Source of the DNA: an archaeon
Lineage (GTDB): Archaea > Asgardarchaeota > Hermodarchaeia > Hermodarchaeales > Hermodarchaeaceae
Direction of reading: 5' to 3'
NCBI GenBank assembly: GCA_016550485.1
Contig: JABXGV010000311.1
Coordinates: forward strand, 1-23,333
Length of the DNA: 23,333 nucleotides
A model generated the notes under the pieces. The model searched no databases. It saw only the letters and a list, made by a program, of their open reading frames with translations, and was not told the DNA's origin. This document shows, one piece after another, positions 7,885-14,016 of the stretch. The translations under genes and the position numbers were made by a program. How positions within the stretch are numbered: the stretch's first letter is position 1; every line of letters starts with the position of its first letter.

Positions 7885-9679
7885 TTCTTAGCTTGGATGG
7901 CTCATCGCTGATGTAGAAGGTAGCAGCTGCTGGGGTGAGCGGCTGATAATGAGCGCTGAGAATGGTGAAGAGCTGAGCGGGGCCTAAGGATATAGCTGTG
8001 TCGACCCATGCAAAGCTTACTTCTTGGCCGAAGCGTTCTGGTGAATATCGACCGAACATCTGAGACAAGTATGCTTGAACAAGTTGGCGGCGTTTAGTGA
8101 GCAGGCCGATTTGGGCTTGAAGCTGGCGGCGAGGTGCTAAATCGGTGGTTCCTCGCAGCGCATTAATCATAGTTGACCTTTCTTGTTCAAGTCGAGTCTC
8201 AACATCTACGAGCTGCTGATACGTATCTCTGATGTATTCGCTGCATGCAGCGAAGAGAGAACGAACAACTCCCGCGTTCTTTTCACGACCGTTGGTTTCG
8301 ATGGCCGATTGGTACGTCCACAGCTTTACTGGGAGAAGAGGTTGTAAATTCTCCTTCTGGAGTCTTTGAGCGAGCCTTCTGGTCCATGGGTTGCCATAGA
8401 AGAGACGAGTGTATCGAAAGAAGGTGGGAACTACACACTCAAGGGCTGCAAGGGCAGGTGAGACTTGCGCTTGGTAGCTGGTCTCCCCTGCGCCCCCCAC
8501 GTGCAAAATAACTGGAGTAAAAGTTTGGACCAAGAAGGCACGAGTATCTACTCTTGGTGAGAGATAATCTTGCCAAGGGCTAAGGTCAGGATGAGTATCA
8601 GAGACCTCAAGCTTATGGGCTTCGTTACACTTGGGACAGGTTGCAACTAGATGAAGGGAGCTAGTGTTTGCCTGCTCTTCTAGAGTGGGTTCCAGCCGAG
8701 TACGTTGGCAACCCTTGGTAGGGCATTCGAGGAGGAAAGGCACAAAAGCGTCTGGGCGATGACCAATTCCCGGTTGATACCCTAAACTACTAAGTTGCTG
8801 AGCAGCTTGATTAATTGCGTTAATGAAACGGTGTCGGTTTGACTGAGCTAGGAGATATTCAAAGGCTGGCAGCATCAACGTTCGTATTGTAGGTTGAGAG
8901 AAGGCTTGGAAAAGTATGTCACTATCTCTGCCTAGATTTGTAATGCGCATCCAGAGGCGAAGGGTCCAGTCTGCTAGATTTGATGCTTGAGTAAACGTCT
9001 GTCTGATGAGCTTGAGAATTAGTTCAACGTTTTGAGCGTAAACTTCACGATCCTTCTTTGGTTGGGAGGCGACAAGTTCGTGATAGGTTGTTTGTATTCT
9101 TGTACACACTTGCTCCAACCATTTCTTAGGAGGAAGTGGTATGATATGGAGAGGGGAGTTCCTGTAGGCACGGGGTACCTGAAGTGAGAATGTAAGGCCA
9201 TGTTGCCCTGGGCTCGGAAGGTGGACCACTGTTAGTTCTTTCTGTTCATGGTCATGGTCTCCCACGAACATTATTGGTACTGCACCTTGGAAAGAAGCGA
9301 GACGACTAATGGCTGCCATTTTATTGATTACAAAACCAGGGCCACCAAGTAATGCTGGCTGATGTCCTGCTTCCACAACAGCTGGGTTATTTGATAGTTT
9401 ATTTAACTGTTCTTTTATCTGACCGTTCATCATTCCTCGTGTACTATGGAGATCTGTAATAGCGTGAAGCAGTTTTTCCATGCGTTCTTCTGAAAAGAGA
9501 GGTGTCTGCCCTTTCGAGTATTGCTGAATAAGAGCTTGGCTGAATTGAACAGCTTCAGAAGCTGTACGAGGTATTGGTCCCCAGAATTGGTGCGTAACGG
9601 GCTCTTGGTCAAAAACGTAGGCATGGTAGAGCTGGTTAGCATCAGGTAGAGGGGAGGATATACCAGAGGATGATTTCAC
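7868..9679 (-). CDS. bshC: Bacillithiol cysteine-adding enzyme (BshC) with zinc-ribbon insert
   Basis: 603 residues, longer than the roughly 540 of Bacillus BshC. Conserved blocks: AVVEAGHQPALLGGPGFVINK (in two parts: AVVEAGHQPALL, GGPGFVINK; about 100-120), IMFVGDHDHEQKE (137-148; Bacillus has GEDHD here), and SPRVDTRAFLVQTFTPV then GGAGETSYQAQ (374-405; Bacillus has VVTRPLMQEFLIPT and GPGEINYWGE). A coiled-coil-like stretch covers about 485-545. C319, C324, C348 and C351 (CPTKGC and CPKC) form a probable zinc ribbon not present in the Bacillus enzyme as I recall it. BshC is taken to add cysteine to GlcN-malate, the last step of bacillithiol synthesis. It starts at GTG 9679, overlapping the TGA of the upstream transglutaminase-like gene by 4 bp, so it is probably co-translated. 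The 3' end overlaps bshA by 17 bp. Confidence 0.88.
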   Translation of the reverse strand: MKSSSGISSPLPDANQLYHAYVFDQEPVTHQFWGPIPRTASEAVQFSQALIQQYSKGQTPLFSEERMEKLLHAITDLHSTRGMMNGQIKEQLNKLSNNPAVVEAGHQPALLGGPGFVINKMAAISRLASFQGAVPIMFVGDHDHEQKELTVVHLPSPGQHGLTFSLQVPRAYRNSPLHIIPLPPKKWLEQVCTRIQTTYHELVASQPKKDREVYAQNVELILKLIRQTFTQASNLADWTLRLWMRITNLGRDSDILFQAFSQPTIRTLMLPAFEYLLAQSNRHRFINAINQAAQQLSSLGYQPGIGHRPDAFVPFLLECPTKGCQRTRLEPTLEEQANTSSLHLVATCPKCNEAHKLEVSDTHPDLSPWQDYLSPRVDTRAFLVQTFTPVILHVGGAGETSYQAQVSPALAALECVVPTFFRYTRLFYGNPWTRRLAQRLQKENLQPLLPVKLWTYQSAIETNGREKNAGVVRSLFAACSEYIRDTYQQLVDVETRLEQERSTMINALRGTTDLAPRRQLQAQIGLLTKRRQLVQAYLSQMFGRYSPERFGQEVSFAWVDTAISLGPAQLFTILSAHYQPLTPAAATFYISDEPSKLRTKTEE

Positions 9680-10905
9680 GAAGAGGTTTCCTCCTGTGTC
9701 GGCTGTCTACGCATTCCAATCCCAATCAAACAGCTGAGGACTGAGACAGTAGCGATAAGAGCAATTATAGTGATTGTATTCGCAGAGAAATATAGCGGGT
9801 CAAGAATAGGAACAGAACCCAAAAATTCCCAAAACTCGTATTCCATCCGCTGGAGACTGTAATTGAAGAGATCTTGCTGTGCTGCTCGTCTTTCACCGAT
9901 ATAGTCTGATCCGTTACATATCCAGAGGGTGACAAGAGGTACATTTCGAGCATACAGGGAGTTATACACAGCGCTAGAAGGTTCAGCTGCTATATAGCCT
10001 GAAAGAAGATCGAAAGGAAGCCAACCCCAAGGTGGTATATACGCCATGACCCAGGCATGTCCCATACCATTTTGCCAGTTCACATAGAGATAAGCCTCCT
10101 CAGCAATAGAGCCCCAAAGAAAGTCTGCAGTGATGGCGCCTTCCTGATACCAGTGTCCAGTCATTAAGTAACATGGAATGCCGAAAAGTCGAAGAAGAAC
10201 GATGAGTAGATTTGACCTATCATCGCAATCTCCTATTTCACTAACAAGTAGCTCCTCAGGGTATTGCGGCTCGATTATCGTAATTGGGTTATGGATGTTG
10301 GCATCAATCCAGGCCATTGCTCCGTAAACCAGAGCCAGAGCATTGTCTTGTTCTTCTTCTGCCAATTCACTCCGTATTAATCCCGCAAGGTCTATGAGAG
10401 TATCGTTATTTGTCTTCCATAGACTAGTTGCCCGAGTGTACCAGCCATATTGTAGCCCGCCTAATGACTCTGAAATTTCACTAACGTTTCCTGATTGTTC
10501 TTTGCTAATTTGAGGTGGATCAAATCTATGATCCAACACCTCGAAGACCCACTCCTCCTGCCATAGCAGAACATCTGCAGGCTGAAGTGGTGTTGTTAAA
10601 TTATACTCAAGCAGAAGATTTCCATCGATATCAGCAGTTTGCCTGATAAACTCGACACTTACATTGTTTAAAGTGATGTTCTGCATGATTTGTTTACAAG
10701 TTTGCGAACTTGAATTATCATAATAATTCCAGAAGCGGTATGATTCCGCGGGATAGGAATGATTACCGGCTACAATCAGGATACCTGACGCATTGTAATT
10801 CCAAAAGTGGATATACTGAAAACCATGAACGGGTGGAGGTGGCGAAAAAATTAATGCGAACAGAACGATTCCCAATAGAACTGGCACTGAACTGAGCTTG
10901 TGCAT
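9676..10905 (-). CDS. Exported, membrane-anchored transglutaminase-like protein
   Basis: 409 residues from ATG 10905. An N-terminal signal (VPVLLGIVLFALIFS, then a probable cleavage region near VHGF) precedes an extracellular domain. The core has GDCDDRSNLLIVLLRLFGIP (Cys near residue 218), GHAWVMAYIPPWGW (His) and LPFD (Asp), the Cys-His-Asp order of transglutaminase-like cysteine proteases and amidases. A membrane helix (TIIALIATVSVLSCLIGIGM) and a short basic, then acidic tail end the protein, so it is held on the outer face by its C-terminus. N-glycosylation-type NxS/T sites are frequent. It overlaps bshC by 4 bp (GTGA), suggesting one operon; the functional link to the thiol is unknown. 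Substrate cannot be told from sequence. Confidence 0.78.
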   Translation of the reverse strand: MHKLSSVPVLLGIVLFALIFSPPPPVHGFQYIHFWNYNASGILIVAGNHSYPAESYRFWNYYDNSSSQTCKQIMQNITLNNVSVEFIRQTADIDGNLLLEYNLTTPLQPADVLLWQEEWVFEVLDHRFDPPQISKEQSGNVSEISESLGGLQYGWYTRATSLWKTNNDTLIDLAGLIRSELAEEEQDNALALVYGAMAWIDANIHNPITIIEPQYPEELLVSEIGDCDDRSNLLIVLLRLFGIPCYLMTGHWYQEGAITADFLWGSIAEEAYLYVNWQNGMGHAWVMAYIPPWGWLPFDLLSGYIAAEPSSAVYNSLYARNVPLVTLWICNGSDYIGERRAAQQDLFNYSLQRMEYEFWEFLGSVPILDPLYFSANTITIIALIATVSVLSCLIGIGMRRQPTQEETSS

Positions 10906-10947
10906 AACGGCTTCGCCAATCCTCCACTAAAAGTATCTTGTAATATT

Positions 10948-10955
10948 CATATAAG
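10948..10955 (-). promoter_or_regulatory. TATA box for the transglutaminase-bshC operon
   Basis: Read on the minus strand this is CTTATATG, centred about 46 bp ahead of the ATG at 10905. A start site about 25 bp downstream would leave a leader of some 20 bases containing GGAGG (10921-10925). The match is by eye only. Confidence 0.4.
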
Positions 10956-11255
10956 CCCTTTTCTTTTATCACCACCATTCTCCTTGAAGGAGTATTTACC
11001 ACTTTTGTAGCAGGTAGTGATAAAAGCAAGTTCGACGGGCTACCTTGATTTATTTAAGGGTAGGATGCTGGTCAGAAGGGAATCGGTCACTGTGTAATAC
11101 CAGCGTTTTTTAACGAACAGAGGTATACAGTACTACTGGGTCCCCATCATGGGATTTGGCTTCGGTCAATGAGCCGTAACCCTTTTAGCCAGATTGCGCC
11201 AGGCGGGTTGAATGCAAATCCCTCTCGGACTAACTCGATTGAAGAGGCTATTTGA
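10956..11255. other. Gene-free stretch between divergent genes, with structured elements
   Basis: About 350 bp separate the start codons of the transglutaminase-like and E2F-like genes. The stretch holds a TATA-like TTTATTTAA near 11048-11056 in the rightward direction. It also holds an imperfectly isolated hairpin GCTGGT (11067-11072) with ACCAGC (11099-11104) followed by TTTTTT at 11106-11111, and the three-way-junction candidate at 11151-11222. I find no convincing small coding frame and no tRNA. The hairpin with T-run could terminate a short transcript, or be chance. Confidence 0.4.
11151..11222 (+). ncRNA. Predicted three-way-junction RNA element in the E2F-like leader
   Basis: Three stems can be drawn by eye. 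The outer stem is GGGATTT (11151-11157) with AAATCCC (11216-11222), seven perfect pairs. Inside are GGCT (11158-11161) with AGCC (11172-11175), and AACCC (11178-11182) plus GCC (11188-11190) with the unbroken GGCGGGTT (11202-11209), leaving a five-base bulge TTTTA. The element ends 33 bases before the ATG at 11256. It has tRNA-like length but no T-arm or anticodon arm. It may be a cis-regulatory leader or a small RNA; without covariation it remains a candidate. Confidence 0.3.
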
Positions 11256-11735
11256 ATGAAACTTGGTGAAGTCTCAAAAATGGTGGTTGAGTTCTTACGT
11301 GCTAATCCAGGGAAAGAATACACCGCCAACACGCTGCTACTACACTTAGAGTTACCTCCAGAACAGAAGCGACGGGTTTACGATGTCATCGAGGTACTAG
11401 CTTGTGCAGGGCAGATTACAATCCGCAAAGAAGCCCGAAAACGATACTTCCAATGGGTCGCATCAGTGACTCCTGAACCAGTGGAATCTGTGGAACTTGA
11501 ACTCCCTGAAAATTCTCCTTTCTCTGAAGCAGGTACAGTTCTTCATGTTTTACTACATTTCAATGCTAGTGCGTTCCAAGAACTCTCAAACGAAGCGACA
11601 ATGGCAATGCTTGAAAGAGACATAAAACGCGCAGTCTTGGGAGCAAACGCGGTTAGTATAATTCGTATTGCTCTCAAGAACAGTCAAGGGCGTGTATTGA
11701 AACAATCCCCAAGTGCTCTTCCTGCCACAGTGTAG
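11256..11735 (+). CDS. E2F/DP-like winged-helix protein
   Basis: 159 residues from ATG 11256, with GAAGAGG nine bases before it. Residues 1-68 read as the E2F/DP DNA-binding fold: an N-terminal helix (VSKMVVEFLRANPGKEYT), a second helix with LLLHLELPPEQ, then the recognition helix RRVYDVIEVLACAGQI (39-54) and a wing ending YFQWV (W67). The motif RR(V/I)YD(x)xNVL...I...K...(x)W is the hallmark of eukaryotic E2F and DP proteins, where RRxYD contacts the DNA major groove; here N is replaced by E in DVIEVL. A linker with acidic residues (PVESVELELPENSP) leads to a C-terminal domain of about 70 residues without recognised motifs, possibly for dimerisation. It is expected to be a transcription regulator. 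Generic archaeal winged-helix proteins also exist, but I know none with RRVYDVIEVL. Confidence 0.7.
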   Translation: MKLGEVSKMVVEFLRANPGKEYTANTLLLHLELPPEQKRRVYDVIEVLACAGQITIRKEARKRYFQWVASVTPEPVESVELELPENSPFSEAGTVLHVLLHFNASAFQELSNEATMAMLERDIKRAVLGANAVSIIRIALKNSQGRVLKQSPSALPATV

Positions 11736-11814
11736 AGACGCTCAACAAGAGAATTTTCCTAACTATAGCATTGGCTAAACTAGGTAGAGATAACAAAGCA
11801 GATGTTTCGCTAAA

Positions 11815-12207
11815 TCAATCCTGCTCCTCTAAATCCTTTCGAACCGATTCGTAGAAACTGATAGCGTCTTCACCTCGACGTTTCACCATAATTTTAGGCT
11901 CTACGCCCTCGAGTCGGCGCTGCACTTGGAGGACCCCAATCTTGGGTATTCTCCTGACTAGTTGTCGTCGAAGAAAGAGAGTGAGAGCAATATCCTCGAT
12001 TCGTGTAGCGAGGTGAGGTTTAGTTTGCTTAAGTTCAGCCAGATACGCAGTGGCATCAGGCATGAATATTTCCTGAAGAAGTTGTTGCCGCTTCCTTTCC
12101 TGTTCCTCTTCGGCTTCTCTAGCTATCTCAAGCTGTTTCTTCTCCTTTAGGATAGCCTGTAATTTTCGTCTCCGGATGATTGATAATTCATCAGATTCAT
12201 CAGACAT
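11815..12207 (-). CDS. PDCD5-family DNA-binding protein
   Basis: 130 residues from ATG 12207; a TTG at 12222 would add five. The protein has the PDCD5 plan: an acidic, then basic N-terminal helix (RRRKLQAILKEKK), a highly charged helix (REAEEEQERKRQQLLQEIF), a three-helix core (DATAYLAELKQTKPHLATRIEDIAL, split here as DATAYLAELKQ and TKPHLATRIEDIAL) and a C-terminal basic strand with VKRRGEDA, comparable to VKFNRRKV in human PDCD5. The C-terminus is longer than usual. PDCD5 proteins are found throughout archaea and eukaryotes; in archaea they bind DNA and their role is unsettled. It is convergent with the E2F-like gene and shares a short promoter region with the divergent QPCT-like gene. Confidence 0.85.
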   Translation of the reverse strand: MSDESDELSIIRRRKLQAILKEKKQLEIAREAEEEQERKRQQLLQEIFMPDATAYLAELKQTKPHLATRIEDIALTLFLRRQLVRRIPKIGVLQVQRRLEGVEPKIMVKRRGEDAISFYESVRKDLEEQD

Positions 12208-12246
12208 AATTGACCCCAGCAACGCGAAGGAGGCATTTGTTCAGTA

Positions 12247-12256
12247 TTTTTATAAG
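12247..12256. promoter_or_regulatory. Shared TATA element between the PDCD5 and QPCT-like genes
   Basis: TTTTTATAAG reads as a TATA box on the plus strand and as CTTATAAAAA on the minus strand. About 25 bp away on the left is the PDCD5 start region (12207-12222), and on the right the start site would fall near 12280, downstream of TTG 12259. This supports the later TTG 12310 for the QPCT-like gene. Confidence 0.45.
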
Positions 12257-12309
12257 TTTTGGAAATTACTATCCTCCATTCCCGCAATTCACTTCGTGGA
12301 GATCTCCTC

Positions 12310-13362
12310 TTGCAATACCGTACGCCTCTAGTTGCGTTTCTACTTTTAATCATGTTTGTAGTTTCACCAGTTATTACCATTCCTGAAACGAGCCATTCGC
12401 AGTTACAGCGTCCCTCTACTCGTTCTGTCTCCCTAGAGTTCAATGGTACCAGCGCCTTCGCTTATCTAGAGGCACAGTGTGCCTTTGGACCACGACCACC
12501 AGGCTCAGAAAACCTAACTCAATGCGGAGACTATATCATCTCCATATTGGAAGCACAGGGCTGGCCCGTACAGCAGCAGAACTGGACATACGAGGGAACA
12601 CCGCTGAGAAATATCATTGCTGGTGCAGCAGCATCACCGCGGCTAGTGTTACTAGCTCATTATGATACAAGACCACGGGCAGACCATGATCCTGATCCTT
12701 TAAACCAATCTCTTCCCATTCTTGGAGCTAATGATGGAGCAAGTGGCACAGCAGCATTACTCGAACTTGCAGCAGCACTACCCGACACCGCAAAAAACAC
12801 TGTTGTCCTCCTTTTCGTTGATGCAGAGGACTCGGGAGGCATTAATGGTTGGGAATGGATTGTGGGCTCAACACATTATGTGAACAATCTAAGTGGTATC
12901 CAAGTTGCCATGATAGAGGCTGCCATCCTCCTCGACATGATGGGTGACGCTGATCTTCAAATAAAACGAGAGGGCAGTTCAACTCAAAGTCTAGTAGATG
13001 CACTATGGCAGACTGCTGCTCAACTAGGATATAGCCATATCTTTCTTAACATTCTTGGGTACACTCTTGTTGACGATCACCGCCCATTTCTCCAAGCTGG
13101 AATTCCCGCCGTTGACATCATCGACTTCGAGTATCCCTACTGGCATACACTAGAAGATACGCCAGACAAATGCTCTCCGACATCTCTTGAGACCGTAGGG
13201 CGTGTGGTTGAGCAGTTTGTAGAAGAACAGCTAGATGCCCCATCAACTTTTAGGAACCCTCTAGGCTGGTGGATTGGCGTCGGTTTTCTATGTGTTCTCT
13301 GCATCATTGTGGTAAGTCTGGGGTACCTTTGGTATCGCCGGTCTAGTAAGCAATCTAGTTGA
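12310..13362 (+). CDS. M28-family zinc enzyme, glutaminyl-cyclotransferase (QPCT)-like, membrane-anchored
   Basis: Start at TTG 12310 with GGAG (12298-12301) eight bases before; the longest form begins at TTG 12259. Numbering is from 12259. Residues 23-40 are a signal or anchor helix. Then come FGPRPPGSE (76-84), LAHYDTRP (132-139, H134), GANDGASG (156-163, D159), LFVDAEDSG (E190, D191), LLDMMGD (D226), VDDHRPFLQAGIPA (D272/D273) and YWHTLEDT (W295, H296). These line up with human glutaminyl cyclase: HYD, D159, E201/E202, D248, D305 and WH329-330 in DDHxPFLxxGVP. A second membrane helix (339-358) and a basic tail end the protein. It may form pyroglutamate or act as an aminopeptidase; the DDHxPF plus WHT pair favours a QPCT-like enzyme over ordinary M28 peptidases. 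It acts outside the cell. Confidence 0.8.
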   Translation: MQYRTPLVAFLLLIMFVVSPVITIPETSHSQLQRPSTRSVSLEFNGTSAFAYLEAQCAFGPRPPGSENLTQCGDYIISILEAQGWPVQQQNWTYEGTPLRNIIAGAAASPRLVLLAHYDTRPRADHDPDPLNQSLPILGANDGASGTAALLELAAALPDTAKNTVVLLFVDAEDSGGINGWEWIVGSTHYVNNLSGIQVAMIEAAILLDMMGDADLQIKREGSSTQSLVDALWQTAAQLGYSHIFLNILGYTLVDDHRPFLQAGIPAVDIIDFEYPYWHTLEDTPDKCSPTSLETVGRVVEQFVEEQLDAPSTFRNPLGWWIGVGFLCVLCIIVVSLGYLWYRRSSKQSS

Positions 13363-13392
13363 GATTTTCCTGACGAGGGTACACCACCTGAA

Positions 13393-13402
13393 TATTTTTA
13401 AG
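13393..13402 (+). promoter_or_regulatory. TATA-like box ahead of alba
   Basis: ATATTTTTAA lies about 150 bp ahead of the alba ATG. If used, it gives a leader of about 115-125 bases, long for an archaeal gene, containing the hairpin at 13439-13462. Confidence 0.35.
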
Positions 13403-13438
13403 AGACCATTTAGAACCTTCACTCCTCCCCGGTGTGCA

Positions 13439-13462
13439 TGTAGGAGTGATATACATCCTACA
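13439..13462 (+). promoter_or_regulatory. Perfect 7-bp hairpin in the alba leader
   Basis: TGTAGGA (13439-13445) pairs fully with TCCTACA (13456-13462) around a ten-base loop. A second small hairpin, CCAG (13482-13485) with CTGG (13491-13494), follows. The ATG with AGGAGG in front begins about 80 bases further on. No T-run follows, so it is not a terminator. It may be a leader control element, an operator palindrome, or chance. Confidence 0.4.
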
Positions 13463-13542
13463 ACTCAACAAATCACGGAATCCAGAAACACTGGTGGATA
13501 CGACAATACGAAAAACTCTCCGTTCAGGAGGAAACTAATAAA

Positions 13543-13863
13543 ATGCCTAAAGCAAAATCTGAATCAAAGCCCAAGACCAAGTCAGAACGAGATGAAAGCG
13601 TGGTTTTCGTCGGCAGCAAGCCGCTCATGAGCTACATAACAGCTTGTGTTACACAGCTTAACCGCAACCCTGATGAGCTTATCATCAAGGCGCGTGGTCG
13701 TGCTATTAGTCGTGCAGTAGATGTCGCAGAAGTTCTGCGCAACAGGTTCATGACAGACCTCAAAGTGCGCAGCATAGAAATCAGCACAGAAACAGTAACC
13801 ACTGCCGAAGGCAACACCGCTAACGTCTCTGCCATGGAAATCACTTTAGTGAAAACTAAGTAG
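13543..13863 (+). CDS. alba: Alba chromatin protein
   Basis: 106 residues from ATG 13543, with AGGAGG about ten bases before it. A lysine/serine-rich tail of about 18 residues precedes the Alba core: VVFVGSKPLMSYITACVTQL, then IIKARGRAISRAVDVAEVLRNRF (given in parts: IIKARGRAIS, RAVDVAEVLRNRF), and a C-terminal strand MEITLVKTK. The core closely follows Sulfolobus Alba (IGKKPVMNYV, IVIKARGRAISKAVDT, VRNRFLP). K26 in GSKPLM corresponds to K16/K17, which in Sulfolobus is acetylated to weaken DNA binding. Alba dimers coat DNA and also bind RNA. The basic N-terminal extension is unlike the short tail of Sulfolobus Alba and may add nucleic-acid contacts. A strong hairpin with a T-run follows at 13929-13975. 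Confidence 0.95.
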   Translation: MPKAKSESKPKTKSERDESVVFVGSKPLMSYITACVTQLNRNPDELIIKARGRAISRAVDVAEVLRNRFMTDLKVRSIEISTETVTTAEGNTANVSAMEITLVKTK

Positions 13864-13928
13864 TAGACACCGGTTGCAACAGCTCTCAGTGCTCGAATAT
13901 TGCAGCCTCTTCAACAAATCTACCGCGG

Positions 13929-13975
13929 GAGAACGCTCTGCTGTTTTTTTAGCAGTGTTCTCCCTCCCTTTTTCT
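13929..13975 (+). terminator. Terminator hairpin and T-rich tract after alba
   Basis: GAGAAC (13929-13934) pairs with GTTCTC (13957-13962) and CTGCT (13938-13942) with AGCAG (13951-13955), with a small internal loop and a T-rich loop (TTTTTTT at 13944-13950). A CT-rich tract with CTTTTT follows. It lies 66 bp after the alba stop and separates it from the convergent amidohydrolase. Confidence 0.6.
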
Positions 13976-14016
13976 CTCCGATTTAAGTAGTTGAAATTCC
14001 TGATGACGCTGGGTAT

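Noticed and set aside
5933..9679. Recent genomic island carrying the bsh genes
   Set aside because: No integrase, transposase, direct repeats or tRNA target is visible at either side, and base use looks like that of the neighbours by eye.
10763..11029. Leftward 88-residue frame upstream of and overlapping the transglutaminase-like gene
   Set aside because: It overlaps the signal-peptide region of a well-supported gene in another frame and crosses its predicted TATA box.
11151..11222. tRNA gene (72 bases with a perfect seven-pair closing stem and a D-arm-like hairpin)
   Set aside because: There is no T-arm with GTTC-type loop, no five-pair anticodon arm and no two-base spacer after the closing stem. 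It is kept only as a structured-RNA candidate.
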